15,018 nt of DNA. Source: Sporomusa sp. GTDB lineage: Bacteria > Bacillota_C > Negativicutes > Sporomusales > Sporomusaceae. Under the pieces are notes generated by a model. That model was not told the DNA's origin and did not search any database. It saw only the letters and a list, made by a program, of their open reading frames with translations. Shown here in pieces: positions 1-6,582 of this stretch. The DNA lies in the NCBI GenBank assembly GCA_029256645.1, contig JAQSXM010000032.1, forward strand, positions 1 through 15,018, written 5' to 3'. Position numbers and translations under genes: made by a program. Positions within the stretch are counted from its first letter, which is position 1. The number at the start of each line of letters is the position of its first letter.

Positions 1-243
1 CACCGTCATGCAAAAGGGAATACCGATATTTTCAAAGCCGGTATATTGCTGCACATCGCGGGCCAGCGCCGCCATCAGGGACGCATCGCTGTGGGCCGCA
101 GGCAGTACATGCCCGGTCGTATTCATAATGTCCACAATGGCGGCGTTCATCATGCCGCCCGGACACACCACCGGCGGCCGGTCCACCGCCTGCCCGGAAA
201 AGACACGCTGCAGGCGCTCGGTGGGAGAAAGCGCACCACTCAT
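1..243 (-). CDS. UroD-family (MtaA/CmuA-type) methyltransferase, N-terminal 81 residues only
   Basis: This is the start of a gene that runs off the left edge; only residues 1-81 are visible. The N-terminus (SPTERLQRVFSGQAVDRPPV, then VCPGGMMNAA) is typical of the uroporphyrinogen-decarboxylase superfamily branch containing MtaA/MtbA/CmuA cobamide-dependent methyltransferases. Members of that branch move methyl groups to or from a corrinoid protein rather than making haem. The start at 243 is well supported by an upstream AAGGAGGAGG ribosome-binding site. The gene follows the corrinoid-protein gene by 60 bp on the same strand, so it is probably the last or a late gene of the 6263-to-1 operon. 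It is the second UroD-type protein of the operon, so the two may be substrate-side and acceptor-side methyltransferases (inference). The zinc-binding C-terminal half is outside the window and cannot be checked. Confidence 0.85.
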   Translation of the reverse strand, partial: MSGALSPTERLQRVFSGQAVDRPPVVCPGGMMNAAIVDIMNTTGHVLPAAHSDASLMAALARDVQQYTGFENIGIPFCMTV

Positions 244-303
244 AGCTAACCCTCCTCCTTTTACTAATCAAATGCTGCCATAAAGCGAGTTTCCACCATC
301 TGG

Positions 304-972
304 TCAGATAGCCGCCGGCAGCCCTGCCGCGCCGAATTGCCTAACCTGGCGCACCGCAGCCGCGGCATTGACGCAGTAGCTGTCCGCCCCGATTTTATTG
401 GCAAAAGCCTGGGATACAGGCGCGCCCCCGATCATCACCTTGAAGCGGTCCCGCAGGTTCTGCCGGTTGAGCAGCTGCACGACCTCGGCCAGTCCGTCCA
501 TAGTGGTCGTCATCAGTGTTGACAGCGCAATAATCTGCGCCTCTTCCCGGACAGCCCTGTCAATAAAGGTTTGCGGCGCAACATCCCGCCCCAGGTCGAT
601 CACCTCGCAGCCGGCTGTTTCCAAAAGGATTTTCACTAAGTTTTTCCCGATATCATGCGTGTCGCCCTGGATAACGCCAATGACAATTTTTTGTTTGCTG
701 CCCTTGCCGGCCTCAGCCCGCAGGTGCGGCTTTAAAACGGCCAGGCCGGCATACATGGCGTCCGCGCACAGCAGGAGCTCAGGAATAAAATACTCTTCCT
801 CCTCAAATAACCGGCCGGCAGTCTCCATGCCGCCCGCCAGCCCCCGCTCGATCGCTTCATAGGCGTCATAGCCCCGGGCAATGACCGTTTGGGCTATTGC
901 TACCGCCTCTTCCTCTTCCATGTTGACCACAGCCGCAGCCAGTTGCCGGTATATTGCTTCTTTATCAGTCAT
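304..972 (-). CDS. Methyltransferase cognate corrinoid protein (MtaC/MtbC/MttC type)
   Basis: A 222-residue cobalamin-binding methyl carrier, the usual length for this family. Residues 1-90 form the helical cap domain (GLAGGMETAGRLFEEEEYFI, then PELLLCADAM). Residues 95-215 form the Rossmann-like B12-binding domain. The base-off/His-on motif is at 104-109 (D104-T-H106-D-I-G109), with H106 as the expected lower cobalt ligand; S151-T-L153 and the GGA loop at 182-184 complete the nucleotide-loop pocket. By family knowledge the protein shuttles a methyl group between two methyltransferases, here plausibly the two UroD-type proteins of the same operon. An ATG 15 codons further upstream is in frame, but the start at 972 is preferred because AAAGGAGGAAGG lies just before it. 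The gene starts 28 bp after the stop of the NifK/N-like gene, so the two are almost certainly co-transcribed. The methyl-donor substrate is unknown. Confidence 0.93.
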   Translation of the reverse strand: MTDKEAIYRQLAAAVVNMEEEEAVAIAQTVIARGYDAYEAIERGLAGGMETAGRLFEEEEYFIPELLLCADAMYAGLAVLKPHLRAEAGKGSKQKIVIGVIQGDTHDIGKNLVKILLETAGCEVIDLGRDVAPQTFIDRAVREEAQIIALSTLMTTTMDGLAEVVQLLNRQNLRDRFKVMIGGAPVSQAFANKIGADSYCVNAAAAVRQVRQFGAAGLPAAI

Positions 973-1000
973 CTTTCCTTCCTCCTTTTGCCAATCACCT

Positions 1001-2344
1001 TTACCGGTCTTTGACAATAACGCTGAACAGGTCTTCCATCAGGTTCAGGCCGCCCTCATAGCCGGCATAGCCTTTTTTCAGCACAACGCGGTTGCCGACC
1101 GGGTAGCTGACAGTCAAATGCCCGGCCCCGATCGCCTGGGCAAACTCCCGTTCCCAGGCACTGCCAATCACAAAAGCCGGACTGAACGCATCATAGAACT
1201 GCTCGCCGCGGTTGACCGGCCAATGCTGCCGAAAGGCTGTTTTGATCTCCGTCGCGTCGGTTTCATAAACCACTGTTGCCTGATAGCCCGACAGGAGCTG
1301 CCGCAGCTCCTGTTCAAGCCGGCTTTGCTCTTCCTCATTTAATTCGTCGGTAACCACCGTCAGCTCCGGCAGCCAGCCCAGATCATCCGCCAGAAACTTT
1401 GTCAGCGCCACCGCATAGTTGGCATCGCCGACAACCACTGCATACCGCTGGAAATCCAGGTCACTGTAGGCATCGGCAATTCTGTCCACATAGGAGTAGT
1501 AGCTTTGAGTTTCACGCTGTATCAGACCGTGTACCAGACCGGGCTCAAGCTGCAGCGCCTCACCGGTCTTACGCAGAAATTGCTCGGTGGCGGCAGGTCC
1601 GATCGGCAGGGCTGTCGCCAGATATGGCACACCGTGAATCTCCGCAAATTTATCCGCAGCTTCCTGGCCATATACCTGGGATACCACAATATTCAGGGCA
1701 GCGTCCCCGGCATTCTTAATGGCCGTCAGCGTATCTTTCTCCGTGAAAAATGAATTGACCTCCAGCCCCAGTTTTTCCAGCAGGCTTCTGATTTGCAGCA
1801 GATTGCCGCGCCAGAAGGCATCCTGACCCGGCACAATCCCCCAGATATTCACTTTATTGCTGACTTTTTCTGTTTTTTGCTCAACAAAATCCCGGACCAG
1901 CGCGGTCAGCACCAGATCATAGCCCCGGTAGCCGTTGCCTCTGACGCCGCCGGTTTCCGCACCGATAACCGGCGCACCGGCCGCGCGGTACTCTTTGACC
2001 ACCGATTGGATATCATCGCCGATAATATCGGTCATGCAGCCTGTCAATACGACATAAAGCCCGCCTTCAACGATCTGCAGCGTGTTTTTGAGCTGTTCTG
2101 CCAAACGCTCCGCGCCGCCAAACACAATATCGGTTTCCTGGACATTGGAGCTGGGTACGGCTAACCCGCCGCAATACCCGGCCCCCAGATAGCCGGTACT
2201 GCCTAATTGATTCCAGTAAATACTGCCGCCACAGCCCATAGAGCTATGTAAAACCGCGATGGCGCCAGGCAATGCTCCTACTGTCAGCGCCGCTCCCCCC
2301 AGCGCGCAGAAAGAGCGCGGCCGCTCGATAAATTTTTCATTCAT
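1001..2344 (-). CDS. Nitrogenase component-1-like beta subunit (NifK/NifN/BchB-like)
   Basis: A 447-residue oxidoreductase/nitrogenase component 1 family protein. It carries the three cysteines expected of a K-type subunit bridging an iron-sulfur (P-cluster-like) cluster: C13 (RSFCALGG), C38 (HSSMGCGG) and C103 in TGCMTDIIGDD. The segment VPSSNVQETDIVFGG (64-78) is the standard loop following the second cysteine. It is shorter than true NifK (about 510-520), lacking the NifK N-terminal extension, and in size resembles NifN and other nitrogenase-like proteins. Its ATG overlaps the TGA of the D/E-like gene (ATGA), the arrangement expected for subunits of one complex. True nitrogen fixation is unlikely: there are no other nif genes here, and the neighbours are corrinoid methyltransferase genes. 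The family also includes chlorophyllide and F430 biosynthesis reductases and methylthio-alkane reductase; I cannot assign it to any of these. Confidence 0.9.
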   Translation of the reverse strand: MNEKFIERPRSFCALGGAALTVGALPGAIAVLHSSMGCGGSIYWNQLGSTGYLGAGYCGGLAVPSSNVQETDIVFGGAERLAEQLKNTLQIVEGGLYVVLTGCMTDIIGDDIQSVVKEYRAAGAPVIGAETGGVRGNGYRGYDLVLTALVRDFVEQKTEKVSNKVNIWGIVPGQDAFWRGNLLQIRSLLEKLGLEVNSFFTEKDTLTAIKNAGDAALNIVVSQVYGQEAADKFAEIHGVPYLATALPIGPAATEQFLRKTGEALQLEPGLVHGLIQRETQSYYSYVDRIADAYSDLDFQRYAVVVGDANYAVALTKFLADDLGWLPELTVVTDELNEEEQSRLEQELRQLLSGYQATVVYETDATEIKTAFRQHWPVNRGEQFYDAFSPAFVIGSAWEREFAQAIGAGHLTVSYPVGNRVVLKKGYAGYEGGLNLMEDLFSVIVKDR

Positions 2345-3858
2345 ACCTCACTGTCTCCTTGCCTGATATACTTGAAGGGGTCCTGGCTGTACCAGTCCTG
2401 CTGATAAGGCTGCCGTACATGCTGCTGCAGATTCCTGACAAACGCGGTATTTTTCAGCAGCCGGGTGATCCGCCGGGCGATATCATAAGCGCCGGCATAG
2501 CCGTTATAGACATTGGGGCCGCCATAGATCGGCAGCACCGACACACCGGCCTTGGCCGCCCACACATTATCGGCGACATGCCCGAGATATACCGCCGGTT
2601 TGACGCGCGCAATCAGGTTGACGGCCTCAAACGGCTGGGCGGTGGCAACATTGGTTTTGAGATCAGGATTCATCACCACCAGTTTTTCCAGTTCCACTTC
2701 GCCGAACCGGTCGAAATGGTAGGGCCGGACGGCCACCACCTCCATCCCCAGTTCCTGCAGCCATACGGCAGTTGCCAGCGTCCTGATTTCTCCGGCGCTG
2801 ATCATGACCTTAACCCCCTGCAACCTTGCCTTGAAGGGCGCTAAGGCCTGGTTCAGGTCATAAGTTTCCTTGGCAATTATTTTTTCGGCCACAGCCTCCA
2901 GGCCAAAAAACCGGGCGATCTGCCTGAGCCAGCTGCTGGTATTGTTCATGCCGATTGGCATCTGGCCGTGAAGATAGGGAACCCCGTATTTCTCCTGCAG
3001 ATGAGTCAGGAAATAGTCGTCATGGGTCGGGCACACGCTGATCGACAGCGCGGCCTCTGTGGCCAGCTGAAACGCCTCCGGCCTGGCCTCACAGGGAAAA
3101 GCATTGGCCTCCAGCCCAAGCTTGTTCAGCAGCCGGACCAGCTCCCGCTGATCGCCGCCGGTCATTGAAGAAACATTGAGCAAATTGACCAGCCGGCTGC
3201 GGCGGATCTTTTCTTTGGCTCTGTCCAGGGCATCCTCAAGGACAGGGGTTCTTGCCGGTTCGCTTGCAACTAAATTGCGGAACGCCGCATGGAAGATGGC
3301 ATCATAGGCTGTGGCCATGACTTTGGTCTTAAAGCCCTCGCAGTGTACGGGCAGGAGCACCGCATTGACTTCAGGCCGCATTTGGGCTGTTATGCTGTCA
3401 AGATCATCGCCGATTATCCCCGGAACGCAGGTGGACAGTACCACAATGACCTGCGGGCGGTACCGCCGGTCTGTTTCGCGGATGGCCTGGCGCAGTTTGG
3501 CTTCGCCGCCGGCAATTACATCGGTCTCGCCCAGATTGGTGCTGAGCCACAGCGCCCCCTGGGGATTTTTGTCGCCGTCGGCAATCTGCCCCAGCCGCAG
3601 GCTGGCGCTTTGGGTATGGGAGACGCCGCCGCAGCCAATGGCGCCATGGACAATCACTACCGCATTCCGCAGGGTATTTAAAATCGCCAGCGCCGGCAGC
3701 AACTGACAAATCGAGCCCTGTCCGAACGCTCTTTTATTATTTTTCAGGCAGCCGCCGCCAAACTTCCGTTTGAGTTCGCAGGCCGAACCGCCGTATTCAA
3801 TGCAGGTCCCCAGACGGGCCTCACGTTTGGGCGCCTCTTTTTCATCGATATAAGACAA
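2341..3858 (-). CDS. Nitrogenase component-1-like alpha subunit (NifD/NifE-like)
   Basis: A protein of 505 residues if it starts at the TTG at 3858, which has a good ribosome-binding site (AGGAAAGGGG, 8 nt upstream). An in-frame ATG pair at 3894/3891 would add 12 residues but has no Shine-Dalgarno sequence. Numbering from the TTG, the P-cluster-type cysteines are C51 (GSICQLLPA), C76 (HGAIGCGG) and C144 (STCVPGIIGDD). C276, in ISVCPTHDDY, aligns by eye with the active-site cofactor cysteine of NifD. At the position of the NifD cofactor histidine there seems to be an asparagine, N452 in VYNGYAGAY. Three extra N-terminal cysteines (C19, C27, C37) lie before the first cluster ligand. This is a component-1 alpha-type subunit that pairs with the overlapping downstream gene. 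The pattern fits a nitrogenase-like reductase or a NifE-like scaffold better than a true NifD. The substrate and cofactor are unknown. Confidence 0.9.
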   Translation of the reverse strand: MSYIDEKEAPKREARLGTCIEYGGSACELKRKFGGGCLKNNKRAFGQGSICQLLPALAILNTLRNAVVIVHGAIGCGGVSHTQSASLRLGQIADGDKNPQGALWLSTNLGETDVIAGGEAKLRQAIRETDRRYRPQVIVVLSTCVPGIIGDDLDSITAQMRPEVNAVLLPVHCEGFKTKVMATAYDAIFHAAFRNLVASEPARTPVLEDALDRAKEKIRRSRLVNLLNVSSMTGGDQRELVRLLNKLGLEANAFPCEARPEAFQLATEAALSISVCPTHDDYFLTHLQEKYGVPYLHGQMPIGMNNTSSWLRQIARFFGLEAVAEKIIAKETYDLNQALAPFKARLQGVKVMISAGEIRTLATAVWLQELGMEVVAVRPYHFDRFGEVELEKLVVMNPDLKTNVATAQPFEAVNLIARVKPAVYLGHVADNVWAAKAGVSVLPIYGGPNVYNGYAGAYDIARRITRLLKNTAFVRNLQQHVRQPYQQDWYSQDPFKYIRQGDSEV

Positions 3859-3900
3859 AATTTTATCCCCTTTCCTAAAACAACCCGGCATCATCTGGCG

Positions 3901-5202
3901 TCAAATCATTTCCAGATACCGTTCACGTTCCCAGTCGGTTACGGCCGCCGCATACAGTGCTGCTTCATGCCGCCCCAGTGTTAAAAATAATTGAATGAAT
4001 TTTTCACCAAGATAGTCCTTAGCCACCTGATTCTTGGCCAGATAGTGCAGGGCTTGCTGTAAATCGGCAGGCAAAACCTGGGCATCTGCCAGACAGGCAT
4101 TGGTAGCGGTTATCGGCGGCGGCACAAGTTTATGCTCAATCCCGTACAGACCGGCGGCCAGATTAGCGGCGACAATCAAATACGGATTGGCGTCGGCGGA
4201 ACCGGTCCGGTGCTCGAGACGGCTGCCGTTACCCAGCCCCAATAGTGACCGGACGGCTGCCGTCCGGTTGTCGGTGGCCCAGGTAACATTGACCGGGGCG
4301 AAGGAATTGCCCTGAAAACGCTTGAAGGAGTTGACCGAAGGCGAGCCAAGCACCATAAAATCCCTGGTGTGATAAAGCAAACCGGCCAGATAATGCCGGG
4401 CAAGTTCTTCATTGATGTGAAACAGATTGCCGGTTAAGTCCGGGTCCCACAGACTCTGATGAATATGATATCCGCACCCCGATTCCTCAGCCCAGGGCTT
4501 GGCCATAAAGGTGGCATATAACCCGTGTTTGCGGGCAATCTCCTTGATGGCGTTTTTAGCCAGTACCGTATGGTCAGCCAGGGTAAGCGCATCACCATAC
4601 TCTAAAATCACCTCAATCTGGGCCGGCCCGTACTCCAGATGAAAGGCCTCGACCTCGATCCCAAAGTTTTCCAGCCCGTTGCGCATTTCCTCGATGACAT
4701 ATTCAAGCTGCGCGCCTTTATACATGGAGTAGCACTGCACCCCCTGAAACAGCGGCTGTTTATTGCCATCAAGGAGATAAAACTCCAGCTCTGAGCCGAC
4801 CAGCGGCCGGTAGCCCAAGGCCTGGGCCCTGGCGACAACCTTCTTGAGCACCTCCCGGGGCGACTCTTCCAGGGCCTGCCCGTGCACATCATCCAGGTCG
4901 CACAGGACAAAAGCACAACCCTCCCGCCAGGCAACTGTCCGGAAGGTGGACAGCACCGGCCTGGCAATCATATCCGGATAGCCATTGTCAAAATTGGCAA
5001 TCTCTGTGTCCGGATAAACACCGCACTGGATATCCCAGGCCAGGGGGCCCCTGGCCAAAGCCGTACCCTGATGCGCTGTTTTAAGAAAGTGCCGTGCGGA
5101 AACCCGTTTGCCCCGCAAAACACCGTTAATATCCGCAAACCCCAGTTCCACCGTATGAATACCCTGGCGTTCAATGATTGCTTTTATCTCTGCTAATTCC
5201 AT
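3901..5202 (-). CDS. Glutamine-synthetase-fold ligase (gamma-glutamyl-amine ligase-like)
   Basis: A 433-residue member of the glutamine synthetase superfamily. The N-terminal beta-grasp segment reads ELGFADINGVLRGKRV (19-34). This is the form seen in PuuA-like gamma-glutamylpolyamine or gamma-glutamylamide ligases, and it replaces the FDGSS loop of ordinary GlnA. Catalytic-domain motifs are present: E138/E140 (SELEF), E190 and E197 (HLEYGPAQIEV), H246 in GCGYHIHQSLWD, NSFKR at 291-295, and NRTAAVR plus EHRTGSADANPYL near 312-341. The enzyme should use ATP to join glutamate, or a similar acid, to an amine. The start at 5202 has AAGAAGGA upstream; the alternative ATG at 5220 overlaps the previous stop but has no ribosome-binding site. 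It lies between the first UroD-type methyltransferase and the nitrogenase-like genes, so it may prepare or dispose of an amine-containing substrate or product (inference). Confidence 0.88.
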   Translation of the reverse strand: MELAEIKAIIERQGIHTVELGFADINGVLRGKRVSARHFLKTAHQGTALARGPLAWDIQCGVYPDTEIANFDNGYPDMIARPVLSTFRTVAWREGCAFVLCDLDDVHGQALEESPREVLKKVVARAQALGYRPLVGSELEFYLLDGNKQPLFQGVQCYSMYKGAQLEYVIEEMRNGLENFGIEVEAFHLEYGPAQIEVILEYGDALTLADHTVLAKNAIKEIARKHGLYATFMAKPWAEESGCGYHIHQSLWDPDLTGNLFHINEELARHYLAGLLYHTRDFMVLGSPSVNSFKRFQGNSFAPVNVTWATDNRTAAVRSLLGLGNGSRLEHRTGSADANPYLIVAANLAAGLYGIEHKLVPPPITATNACLADAQVLPADLQQALHYLAKNQVAKDYLGEKFIQLFLTLGRHEAALYAAAVTDWERERYLEMI

Positions 5203-5216
5203 ATATATTCCTTCTT

Positions 5217-6263
5217 TCATTGATGTTGATAGACCCAGTTATGAGCGCAGTCGACAAACAGTCTGATATTTTCTGCCGGCACCCCGTCGCCAAGATCACA
5301 GCCAGGCAGCAGGATAAAGCCGCTGCCGCCAGTGCCTTCTGCAAGACACCGGTTGACAGCCTGGCGGATATCCGCCTGATTGCCGAATTCCAGCACGTCC
5401 ACCGGATCAACATTGCCGGCAATGCATACCCGGCTGCCGATCAGTCTTTGGGCTTCCCTGATACTTACTTTGCTCTCGACCGACAAGCAGTTAATGCCTG
5501 TAGCGGCAATGCTGTCCAGGCGATCGCGGATATTGCCGCAAATGTGCAGCATAACCGGCTTACCGGCGGCGGCAGCGTTAATCCGGCTGACAACCTGCTG
5601 CAGGTAAGGGAAGGCAAATTCCTGGAAATGCTGCTTGGAGATGACATCCCCGGAGGCGGTGGGATCGGCAATAAAGGAGCCGTGAACCAGCCCCCTGTCC
5701 AGCATTGTCGTAAAATACCAGGCCGATAACTCGGCCGTAAAACTCAGGAGTTTATGGGCAAAACTTTTATTCTTATGGAGAGCCTTTAAAAACTGATCCA
5801 TACCGGCCAGTTGGGCCGCCAGGGTAAATGGCGCCCGCCCGCTGGCCAGCACCAGTCTTTCGTCAGCGGCCAGCCGGCTCAGGCCGGCGGCTGTCTCAAA
5901 CAGCCAGTTGACAGCAGGATCAGTCCCAGCCGCTGTTACCGTCATCCGTCCGAGGTCAGCCCCGGTAGCAACCGGCCCGGTAATAATGGCTGGTGCCCCT
6001 TTGGCGGTAAACCGCACATCGCCGCCCAGCGCCCTGATCATCAGTGCTGTTGCCCCGGCGCCAACCATAATAATATCGGCATCCAGGTCTTTATTTACTT
6101 CATAGAACACCCTGGCGGTTGTGGCCGGATCGCCGATCAGCCTTTCCAGGGTGAGTCCGGAATGGGTGACAGGCCAGCTGCCGCCAAGGAAAACCCCGAC
6201 CGGAACCCGGTCCGGCTGTTTCAGCGCAAACGCCCGCAAAGCCCGCTCTTTTGGTGTAAGCAT
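5217..6263 (-). CDS. UroD-family corrinoid-dependent methyltransferase (MtaA/CmuA type)
   Basis: A 348-residue, full-length member of the UroD/MtaA/CmuA superfamily and the first gene of the operon. The N-terminus LTPKERALRAFALKQPDRVP is characteristic. The zinc site of the methyltransferase branch is visible as H240 and C242 (MLHICGN) plus C322 (LLPGCDLG); these residues activate a thiol or substrate in MtbA/MtaA-type enzymes and are not a feature of true haem-pathway HemE. It should transfer a methyl group to or from the corrinoid protein encoded at 304-972. The start at 6263 is supported by GAGAGGAAG five nucleotides upstream. Its stop is 14 bp before the ligase gene, consistent with an operon. 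Whether it is the substrate-side or acceptor-side methyltransferase cannot be told from sequence. The leader in front of it carries terminator-like hairpins, described separately. Confidence 0.92.
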   Translation of the reverse strand: MLTPKERALRAFALKQPDRVPVGVFLGGSWPVTHSGLTLERLIGDPATTARVFYEVNKDLDADIIMVGAGATALMIRALGGDVRFTAKGAPAIITGPVATGADLGRMTVTAAGTDPAVNWLFETAAGLSRLAADERLVLASGRAPFTLAAQLAGMDQFLKALHKNKSFAHKLLSFTAELSAWYFTTMLDRGLVHGSFIADPTASGDVISKQHFQEFAFPYLQQVVSRINAAAAGKPVMLHICGNIRDRLDSIAATGINCLSVESKVSIREAQRLIGSRVCIAGNVDPVDVLEFGNQADIRQAVNRCLAEGTGGSGFILLPGCDLGDGVPAENIRLFVDCAHNWVYQHQ

Positions 6264-6312
6264 ACTATCTTCCTCTCAACTCAGGTAACAAACGGCCCTC
6301 ACCGGCAACCCC

Positions 6313-6371
6313 CGTAAAAATAAAGAAAACACGGCTTGCGCCGAGCCTTGGCGAAAGCGGAAGCCGATGTT
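6313..6371 (-). terminator. Second terminator-like hairpin in the operon leader
   Basis: On the minus strand AACATCGGCTT (6371-6361) can pair with AAGCCGTGTT (6337-6328) with one bulged base, followed by the T-rich tail TTTTCTTTATTTTTA. A competing short hairpin, CGGC-GCAA-GCCG with a GNRA loop, overlaps the 3' arm. It lies about 50 bp upstream of the UroD-type start, so it would stop transcription before the first gene. The loop is long and the stem moderate, so this is a plausible rather than certain terminator. Confidence 0.45.
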
Positions 6372-6410
6372 GCCCTTATCCAGAAGGAAAGTTATACTTT
6401 CCAACAGGAT

Positions 6411-6470
6411 AAAAAAACGAAGGTTGAAAAGTCGGCGCATATCATCGCCGTCTTTTTCAGCCTTCGTTTT
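6411..6470 (-). terminator. Intrinsic terminator hairpin at the end of leader copy A
   Basis: On the minus strand the arm AAAACGAAGGCTGAAAA pairs with TTTTCAACCTTCGTTTT (one G-U pair). An inner CGGCG/CGCCG stem and a small loop sit between them, and the hairpin is followed by seven T residues. This is a textbook Rho-independent terminator for minus-strand transcription. It could end araC transcripts or act as an attenuator before the UroD-type gene. A run of four T after the hairpin on the plus strand may make it bidirectional. Confidence 0.85.
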
Positions 6471-6582
6471 ATTAACGATCAGCTCAAATGCAGTTGCCTG
6501 TTAGTTTACCTGTTTATAACCTGTTGGCAACTTAAATATTACTGCATTTACACTGATTTGAATTGTAAAAAGCGAACTAATT
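6411..6582 (-). repeat. Repeated leader element, copy A
   Basis: About 172 bp sharing ordered conserved blocks with copy B at 10038-10207, in the same orientation and likewise just upstream of a minus-strand operon. Conserved blocks on the plus strand are: ACGAAGGTTGA; a 36-bp block at 6453-6488 (34 of 36 match by my count) containing CAGCCTTCGTTTTATT and ACGATCAGC; ATATTACTGCAT (6536-6547); and a 22-bp block at 6561-6582 containing GTAAAAA and CGAACTAATT (21 of 22 match). The sequence between the blocks has diverged. A long helix is possible inside it: AAATGCA (6486-6492) with TGCATTT (6543-6549), and GTTGCC (6493-6498) with GGCAAC (6526-6531). The right end overlaps the last codons and stop of the AraC-type gene. 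Confidence 0.8.

Larger units (their letters stand above)
6264..6576 (-). promoter_or_regulatory. Structured leader of the methyltransferase/nitrogenase-like operon (no gene)
   Basis: These 313 bp between the AraC-type gene and the operon hold no credible coding sequence. Read on the minus strand they contain, in order: copy A of a repeated leader element ending in a strong terminator hairpin (6582 to 6411); a small dyad, GGAAAGT-TAT-ACTTTCC (6386-6402); a second terminator-like hairpin (6371 to 6313); and the ribosome-binding site GAGAGGAAG next to the start at 6263. Two terminator-type structures in one leader suggest transcription attenuation. No known riboswitch consensus (cobalamin, SAM) was recognised. 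The -35/-10 promoter is not clear enough to call. Confidence 0.6.

Noticed and set aside
3289..3706. Plus-strand open frames opposite the D/E-like gene, and similar long frames opposite other minus-strand genes
   Set aside because: They are GC-driven shadows of genes with clear motifs on the minus strand, and their translations show no recognisable domain.
1..6263. Genuine nitrogen fixation (nifDK/nifEN) operon
   Set aside because: The component-1 proteins lack the usual nif neighbours, the apparent His-to-Asn change is unlike NifD, and the K-like protein lacks the NifK N-terminal extension. The surrounding genes are corrinoid methyltransferase parts.
5217..6263. HemE, uroporphyrinogen decarboxylase of haem synthesis
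   Set aside because: The HxC...C zinc site and the corrinoid-protein neighbour place it in the MtaA/CmuA methyltransferase branch.
6264..6576. Cobalamin riboswitch before the corrinoid-linked operon
   Set aside because: The B12-box and core consensus could not be found on the minus strand; only the unnamed repeated element and hairpins are visible.
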